Shown here piece after piece: positions 58,960-64,000 of a stretch of 64,000 nucleotides of DNA. Below the pieces are notes generated by a model. The model worked only from the letters and a program-made list of their open reading frames with translations, was not told the DNA's origin and made no database searches. Position numbers and translations under genes: made by a program. Numbering within the stretch: position 1 is the first letter of the stretch; the number at the start of each line of letters is the position of its first letter. Origin of the DNA: Dyella thiooxydans (GTDB lineage: Bacteria; Pseudomonadota; Gammaproteobacteria; Xanthomonadales; Rhodanobacteraceae); contig NZ_CP014841.1 in assembly GCF_001641285.1 (NCBI RefSeq), positions 2,480,001 to 2,544,000 on the forward strand, given 5' to 3'.

Positions 58960-60057
58960 ATGAAACGTACGTGCTTCCTAGCGTTGGCTATATCCGCCAC
59001 GCTTTTGCAGGGCTGCGCCATGGTCCCCGGGCAACACTTTTCGGCACGCGCCCTGAATCGCGGTGATGATCCCGAAAACAGCCATGTCGTGTTGTTGCAG
59101 ATCACTCCTGCACTGCTCGCGACCGCGGCCACCTCCGCACGGACCGTGCCGACCGCATTGCTGGACTATCAGCCGCAGGCTTACGTGCTTGGTCCCGGCG
59201 ACACGCTGTATATCACGGTCTGGGATCACCCCGAGCTGACCTCCCCAGCCGGCTCACAGCAGCAGACCGTGGCCAACGGACGCACGGTGCGTCCAGACGG
59301 AACGCTGTTCTATCCCTACGTGGGCACGATCAAAGCGGCCGGATTGACCATCGAGGAACTTCGCCAAGCCATCAGCCGCAAGCTGGCCGAGTTCGTCAGC
59401 AAGCCGCAGGTCGACGTCAGCGTGACCGGCTATGGCAGCCAGCGCATCACCTTGGCTGGAGCATTCACGCATACCGATGCGCAACCCGTCACCGCTGTAC
59501 CGATGACGCTCGCACAGGTAGTGGGAAGCGCAATGGTCGATAGCACGCTCGCGGACCTGTCGGATCTGGTACTTACCCGCGACGGCAAGGATTACCACCT
59601 GGACCTCAACGCACCCGGCAAGGGCCCTAACGCGGTACAAGGCATCTATCTCAAACCCGGCGACCGGTTGTTCCTGCCGTACAACGACAATCACGAAGTC
59701 TACGTCATGGGGGAGGTGCTCCGGCCCCAGGCGATCACGTTCAAGACCAGCGACCTGACCCTCACACAGGTGATCGGGCGCGCCGGAGGCCTGAATCCGG
59801 TCACGGCCGACGGCAAGGCCGTCTACGTGATCCGTGGAGTGGCCAACCTGGCCCGCGCGCCGGCCACCGTGTTCCACCTCAATGCGCACTCGCCTGCCGC
59901 GTTCGCGCTGGCCGACGATTTCAAGGTGCGTTCCGGCGACGTGGTGTTCGTCGGTGCTTCCGGAGTGACGCAGTGGAACCGCGTGCTCAGCCAGTTGCTG
60001 CCGCTCTCTGGCATCGTTGGCAATGCTGCCCTGACCAACCAACGGATGGGCTTCTAG
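58960..60057 (+). CDS. wza: Outer-membrane polysaccharide export lipoprotein (Wza)
   Basis: 365 aa. Lipoprotein signal with lipobox LLQGC (Cys19). Poly_export domain (YVLGPGDTLYITVWDHPEL; VRPDGTLFYPYVGTIKAAGLT) followed by SLBB domains (DVSVTGYGSQRITLAGAF; EVYVMGEVLRPQAITF). It forms the octameric outer-membrane channel that works with Wzc. GGAAGG lies upstream. Transcribed away from the wzb-wzc operon; its stop overlaps the end of the convergent Rieske gene. Confidence 0.95.
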   Translation: MKRTCFLALAISATLLQGCAMVPGQHFSARALNRGDDPENSHVVLLQITPALLATAATSARTVPTALLDYQPQAYVLGPGDTLYITVWDHPELTSPAGSQQQTVANGRTVRPDGTLFYPYVGTIKAAGLTIEELRQAISRKLAEFVSKPQVDVSVTGYGSQRITLAGAFTHTDAQPVTAVPMTLAQVVGSAMVDSTLADLSDLVLTRDGKDYHLDLNAPGKGPNAVQGIYLKPGDRLFLPYNDNHEVYVMGEVLRPQAITFKTSDLTLTQVIGRAGGLNPVTADGKAVYVIRGVANLARAPATVFHLNAHSPAAFALADDFKVRSGDVVFVGASGVTQWNRVLSQLLPLSGIVGNAALTNQRMGF

Positions 60058-60398
60058 TCGATCAGGCAGACCTCGCCGTCCACCACCCGCACCGATACCC
60101 GGCGCAGGCTCTGGCCCCGGCACGGGCCGCCGATGCAGGCCCCGCTGACCGCCATGAAGCTGGCCCCGTGCGCAGCGCAGACCAGCGCCCCCTTGCTCAG
60201 CAGGAACTTGCCGGGCGCCCAGTCCAGCCGGCGGCCGGCGTGCGGGCAGATGTTGAGGTAGGCATGCACCGCTTCGCCGAAGCGCAACACGATGAGATTC
60301 TCCTCGCCATCCGGCAACACGGTATCCACCGCGATGGCTTCCCCGTCGGGGATGTCCTCGGTGCGGCAAATCGCGCGGAGGCTCTCGTTTCTATCCAT
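60054..60398 (-). CDS. Small Rieske [2Fe-2S] protein
   Basis: 114 aa from MDRNESLRAICRTEDIPDGE. Rieske ligands CPH (Cys51, His53) and CAAH (Cys74, His77), with the usual spacing; no membrane helix and no catalytic domain, so a NirD/BphF-like ferredoxin or subunit. The partner is not nearby. It is convergent with wza with a 4-bp overlap of the two ends. The frame is open far upstream over the next genes but without similarity. Confidence 0.85.
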   Translation of the reverse strand: MDRNESLRAICRTEDIPDGEAIAVDTVLPDGEENLIVLRFGEAVHAYLNICPHAGRRLDWAPGKFLLSKGALVCAAHGASFMAVSGACIGGPCRGQSLRRVSVRVVDGEVCLID

Positions 60399-60476
60399 CG
60401 GCACTTGTGTCACGTTCGCGGAGGCCTCATCGTTGCACGCGTAAGTCGTTGATTTTACCACACGGATTTTTAACAC

Positions 60477-60758
60477 ATGCGTTTCGTCCTGCCCGCTTCG
60501 CGTCGCGCCCGCCATCCGCTTGCCCGCGCCCTCTCGGTGCTGCTGGGCCTGGCCGTGATCGGCGTGCTGATGGTATTCGGCCTGGTCGTGGCCGGTGTGC
60601 TGCTGGTCGGCGGCCTGGTGTTGCTGGCGGTCCGTCAGTGGAAGCTGGGCTCCTCGCGCCCGGCCGCCGCGGGTTCGCGCGCATCGCACCATGCGCAGAC
60701 CATCGAGGGTGAATTCGTGGTGCTGCGCGACAGTCGCAACACCGCCCACTCGCACTGA
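60477..60758 (+). CDS. Small membrane protein of unknown function
   Basis: 93 aa. Basic N-terminus, one long or two close hydrophobic helices (about 18-52), then a Ser/His-rich cytoplasmic tail with EGEFVVLRDSR. No family recognised. Divergent from the Rieske gene; the 78 bp between them is AT-rich around TTTTACC/ATTTTTAAC and probably holds both promoters. Confidence 0.6.
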   Translation: MRFVLPASRRARHPLARALSVLLGLAVIGVLMVFGLVVAGVLLVGGLVLLAVRQWKLGSSRPAAAGSRASHHAQTIEGEFVVLRDSRNTAHSH

Positions 60759-60834
60759 CCCCGCGCGCAAGATCCGGATGGCGCCGGCGCAAGGCGCAGC
60801 GCTAGCCTGAGCGCATCCTCCCACGGATGCCGCC

Positions 60835-61734
60835 ATGCCCACGACCCGCACCGACGCTGCGCTCGAAGCCGTCCGCGCCCGGATCGAGCAATCCGACGAA
60901 CTCCCCACCCTGGCCACCCTGGCCACGCAGGCCGGACTGAGTCCGACCCATCTGCAACGGGCCTTCCGCCGCCGCTTCGGCGTGAGCCCGGCCGAATACC
61001 ATCGGGCCCGACGCTTCGACCAGCTGCGCCGCTCGCTGCGCGAAGGTCAGCCGGTGAGCGACGCCGTCTACGCCGCCGGATTCGGTTCCGGCAGCCGGGT
61101 CTACGAACACAGCGACCGCCTGCTCGGCATGACCCCGGCCAGCTATCGCTCCGGCGGTGCCGGAGCGCACATCCGCTACACGATCACCCACACTCCGCTG
61201 GGTCCGATGCTGGTCGCTGCGACCACCCGCGGGCTGTGCTCGGTCACGCTGGACGACGACGAGGCCGCACTGGAGACCCGGCTGAGGCGCGAGTTCCCCC
61301 ACGCCACCCTCGAACGGGTGGAGGCCGGTCGCGAGGAATGGCTCGACGCGGTGATCGCCCATGTCGCCCACCAGTTGGGCTGGAGTGCGGCCGAAGCCCC
61401 GCAGCTGCCGCCGCTGGACGTCGCCGCGACGGCATTCCAGTGGCGGGTCTGGCAGGCGCTCACGCGGATCCCGGCCGGCAGCACGGTGAGTTACGGCGAA
61501 CTGGCCGCCGGACTCGGCATGCCGCGCGCGGCGCGGGCCATCGGCAACGCCTGCGGCAGCAACCGGTTGGCGCTGGTGGTGCCTTGCCATCGCGTGGTCC
61601 GTGAGGATGGCAGCGCGGGTGGCTGGCGCTGGGGCGTGGAGCGCAAGCAGCAGTTGCTGGAGCGCGAGCGTGCCGTCACCGGCCTCGGAAATGGCAGCGG
61701 GAGACCTCGTTCCGCACCGCGCTCTCGTCGATAA
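60835..61734 (+). CDS. Ada-like AraC regulator fused to O6-methylguanine-DNA methyltransferase
   Basis: 299 aa. AraC-type double helix-turn-helix (about 10-105: TLATLATQAGLSPTHLQRAF; VSDAVYAAGFGSGSRVYEHS) fused to a methyltransferase domain (about 115-280) with acceptor Cys251 in VVPCHRVV. The N-terminal zinc/Cys phosphotriester domain of E. coli Ada is missing, so it cannot sense methyl-phosphotriesters by that route. The C-terminus ends in a basic tail. It repairs O6-alkylguanine and may regulate genes. 31 bp before the EamA gene. Confidence 0.92.
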   Translation: MPTTRTDAALEAVRARIEQSDELPTLATLATQAGLSPTHLQRAFRRRFGVSPAEYHRARRFDQLRRSLREGQPVSDAVYAAGFGSGSRVYEHSDRLLGMTPASYRSGGAGAHIRYTITHTPLGPMLVAATTRGLCSVTLDDDEAALETRLRREFPHATLERVEAGREEWLDAVIAHVAHQLGWSAAEAPQLPPLDVAATAFQWRVWQALTRIPAGSTVSYGELAAGLGMPRAARAIGNACGSNRLALVVPCHRVVREDGSAGGWRWGVERKQQLLERERAVTGLGNGSGRPRSAPRSRR

Positions 61735-61765
61735 TCGCGCGTCCCCTCCCGAGCTCGCCCCCGAC

Positions 61766-62659
61766 ATGTCCGACATTGCCGCGACCCGCGGTCACGCCGA
61801 CGAACGCGTGCTGATCCCGCTCGCCCTGTTCGCGCTGTACGTGATCTGGGGCTCCACCTACCTCGCCATCCGCTTCGCGCTGGCAAGCTATCCGCCATTC
61901 CTGCTGGCGGGTGTGCGTTTCCTCGGCGCAGGCCTCGCGCTCTACGGCTTCCTGCGCCTGCGTGGCACCGCCGCACCGAGCCGTCGGCAGTGGCGCAACG
62001 CTGCCGTCACCGGTGTGCTGCTGCTCGGTTTCGGCAACGGACTGGTGTGCTTCGCCGAGCAGCGGGTGAGCTCGGGCATCGCCGCCGTGGCGGTGGCGAG
62101 CATGCCCTTGTTCGCCGCCCTGTTCGCCGGACTCTACGGCCAGTGGTCGACCCGCCGCGAGACGGTCGGACTGCTGGTGGGTTTCGTCGGCGTGATCGTC
62201 CTCAACCTGGGCAGCGGGCTATCCGGCTCGCGTCTCGGCGCAGTGGCGCTGCTCGCTGCAGCGATGTGCTGGGCCTTCGGCTCGGCATGGAGCAAGCGGC
62301 AGGACATGCCTGCCGGCCCGATGAACACCGCAGCGCAGATGCTGTGCGCCAGCCTCGCCCTGCTCGCGGTCGGCTTCGGCAGCGGCGAACGGCTGCCACC
62401 CCATCCCACCTGGCACGCCACCGCGGCGCTGATCTACCTGGCGGTGTTCGGCTCGATCATCGCCTTCAGCGCCTACCTCTACGTGCTGCGCCATGCCCGC
62501 CCGGCGTTGGCCACCAGCTACGCCTATGTCAATCCGCCGGTCGCCGTGCTGTTCGGCGTGCTGCTCGCAGGCGAGCACGTCGGCCCGTTCGACCTGGCCG
62601 GCATGGCGGTGATCCTGCTCGGCGTCGCGGTGATCACCCTGTCGCGGCAGCGGCGATGA
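61766..62659 (+). CDS. EamA-family (DMT) transporter, YedA-like
   Basis: 297 aa, ten helices in two EamA repeats (ALYVIWGSTYLAIRFAL... and IYLAVFGSIIAFSAYLYVL...). Start ATG at 61766 (MSDIAATRGHADERVL); the frame opens earlier only over the Ada-like gene. Export of amino acids or related metabolites is usual for the family; the substrate here is unknown. Confidence 0.9.
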   Translation: MSDIAATRGHADERVLIPLALFALYVIWGSTYLAIRFALASYPPFLLAGVRFLGAGLALYGFLRLRGTAAPSRRQWRNAAVTGVLLLGFGNGLVCFAEQRVSSGIAAVAVASMPLFAALFAGLYGQWSTRRETVGLLVGFVGVIVLNLGSGLSGSRLGAVALLAAAMCWAFGSAWSKRQDMPAGPMNTAAQMLCASLALLAVGFGSGERLPPHPTWHATAALIYLAVFGSIIAFSAYLYVLRHARPALATSYAYVNPPVAVLFGVLLAGEHVGPFDLAGMAVILLGVAVITLSRQRR

Positions 62660-62769
62660 CATTTCGCCGCTGGCGGCAGCGAGCAGGCAGCGTCCGGAGG
62701 CGCAGAGGGAAGGGGCATGAAGGCGGGCGACGCACCGCGAACCCCTTCACTCCATGCCTCACTCCCGCC

Positions 62770-64000
62770 CTAGAGTTCCCGCAACGCCGTGCTCACCGGC
62801 AGACGCGCGGCGCGCACGGCAGGAAACAGTCCTCCGACCAGGCCGATCGCCAGCGCCCATTTGATGCCGGTCCACAGCAGCTGCGGCGATACCTTGAACT
62901 GGAACACCACCTGGCTGAAGTTTGAGCCCAGGGTCGATGCGGTGTAGCCGTTGAAGATCAGCCAGGTGACGAACCCGCCGAGCACGCCGCCGAGCAGCGC
63001 CAGCAGCATCGTCTCCAGCAGCACCGACACCACCACCGGCACGCCGCGGAAGCCGATCGCGCGCAGCGTGGCGATCTCTCGCGCCCGTGCGGCGACAGCG
63101 GCGAACATGGTGTTGAGCGCACCGAAGATCGCGCCGATCGCCATGATCACACCCACCGTGATGCCGACCACGCGAATCACCTTGGTCAATCCCTCGGACT
63201 GCTTGGCGTAATAGTCCCGGGTCGTGCTCACGTCCACCTTCAGGCGCGGATCGCCGACCAAGGCCGACTTGAAGGTGTCGAACGCCTCCGGCGAGGTCAG
63301 CCGCACGGTCACCGACTGTGCGCTCGATCCGCGGCGGTAGGTCGAGGCGACGGTCTGGCGGTCGCCCCAGAGTTCCGAATCGTGCGAATCGCCGGAGGCG
63401 AATTCGCCGACCACGGTCCAGTTCTGCCCTGCCAGACGGATCTGCTTGCCGACCTCCAGTCCGGCGAACTGGCGCAGCGCACCCTGCCCCACCACCAGCT
63501 CGCGCAGGCCGGGCTTGAAGCGTCGACCGGCGAGGATCTTCACGTTCGGCCGCAGCGTCCAGGCCGCGTCGTCGACGCCCCGGATCTGCACATTGGCATC
63601 GACGGTGGGGTCGCTTTTCTTCGGCAGGTTGGCGACCACCGAGATCTCCGCCGAGGCCACCGGCTTGCCGTCGGGCGTCTTGGCCACGCCCGGCGCCTGC
63701 TCGATCACGTCGATATTGTCGCGTTCCAGCACCGAGTTGAGCTCGGCGGCCGAACCGCCGCGCAGCACGATGGCGGTGTCATCGCTGCCGGTCTGCGCCA
63801 GGGTGGCGGCGAAGCCGTCGCCCATCGCCAGCATCGCCACCAGCACGCCGACCACACCGGCGATGCCGATCACGATCACCGATGAGGCACCCAGGCGCTG
63901 GCCCAGCGTGCTGATGCCCACACGGGTCACCGAGAGGGTCTGTCGGCCGCGCCGGAAAAACACCAGCCACAGGATCAGCAGTACCGCCAGCACACCGACG
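62770..64000 (-). CDS. FtsX-like ABC transporter permease, N-terminus cut by window edge
   Basis: At least 407 aa; the frame is open at the window end and the first helix (VLAVLLILWLVFF) is incomplete, so the true start lies beyond base 64000. A MacB_PCD-like periplasmic domain (about 75-260) is followed by three helices of the FtsX core (AVAARAREIATLRAIGFRG; ALAIGLVGGLFPAVRAARLP) and ends in STALREL, like lipoprotein or antibiotic exporters. Unlike the long permeases at 2369-9749 it has a single core. The gene upstream on the minus strand is outside the window. Confidence 0.88.
   Translation of the reverse strand, partial: VGVLAVLLILWLVFFRRGRQTLSVTRVGISTLGQRLGASSVIVIGIAGVVGVLVAMLAMGDGFAATLAQTGSDDTAIVLRGGSAAELNSVLERDNIDVIEQAPGVAKTPDGKPVASAEISVVANLPKKSDPTVDANVQIRGVDDAAWTLRPNVKILAGRRFKPGLRELVVGQGALRQFAGLEVGKQIRLAGQNWTVVGEFASGDSHDSELWGDRQTVASTYRRGSSAQSVTVRLTSPEAFDTFKSALVGDPRLKVDVSTTRDYYAKQSEGLTKVIRVVGITVGVIMAIGAIFGALNTMFAAVAARAREIATLRAIGFRGVPVVVSVLLETMLLALLGGVLGGFVTWLIFNGYTASTLGSNFSQVVFQFKVSPQLLWTGIKWALAIGLVGGLFPAVRAARLPVSTALREL

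Noticed and set aside
60399-60926. N-terminal extension of the Rieske protein (open frame to 60926)
   Set aside because: The extension is antisense to the small membrane gene and has no similarity; the Rieske fold begins right after the ATG at 60398.

Overview
The window is high-GC DNA (most codons end in G or C) from a gammaproteobacterium. Three things point to the Xanthomonadales, most likely Rhodanobacteraceae (Rhodanobacter/Dyella/Frateuria-like): the protein sequences, a SAH riboswitch on ahcY, and a cbb3 oxidase locus with a small extra membrane gene. The genus is an inference; no 16S gene is present.

Layout. (1) 1-11888, minus strand: an export/resistance-type operon of a membrane-fusion adaptor, a LolD/MacB-type ATPase and three long FtsX-like permeases, followed by a sigma-54 activator and its NtrY-like kinase (cut by the window edge). 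A REP doublet lies between the adaptor and the ATPase. (2) 12045-17969: ppc; then ahcY behind a SAH riboswitch; then an ECF sigma factor with a membrane-anchored partner. (3) 18023-26821, minus strand: a complete cbb3 oxidase locus (ccoNOQP, a 102-aa membrane protein, ccoG, ccoH, ccoI, ccoS, a TauE/SafE protein). Most junctions are 4-base stop/start overlaps, and an FNR/Anr-type box lies upstream of ccoN. (4) 27024-38452: metF, a DUF4124 secreted protein, ilvE, an OmpR-type two-component pair, rimK-rimB, tRNA-Gly(CCC), a large FecR/DUF6600-type protein, trmB and an SLC13 transporter.

(5) 38830-60057 is an exopolysaccharide locus and the most interesting part. On the plus strand are a WecA-like initiating transferase at one end and Wza at the other. 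Between them a minus-strand operon runs wzb, wzc, ugd, wzx, a nitroreductase-like gene, a pyruvyl transferase, a GT2, an EpsG-type polymerase, two paralogous asparagine-synthetase-like PP-loop proteins without a glutaminase domain, a parallel beta-helix protein and a GT4. A second beta-helix paralogue follows 650 bp further on. Inferred product: a Wzx/Wzy-assembled polymer with uronic acid (Ugd) and pyruvate ketals, perhaps amidated on carboxylates, with lyase/epimerase-like beta-helix enzymes acting on it. I do not recognise the locus as one of the described systems (xanthan, amylovoran, colanic acid). Its 716-bp divergent control region is visibly AT-rich and holds a strong minus-strand intrinsic terminator (hairpin plus T10) inside the presumed leader of the operon, plus repeated TCATCCAG words.

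(6) 60054-64000: a small Rieske protein, a two-helix membrane protein, an Ada-like regulator/methyltransferase, an EamA transporter and a partial FtsX-type ABC permease.
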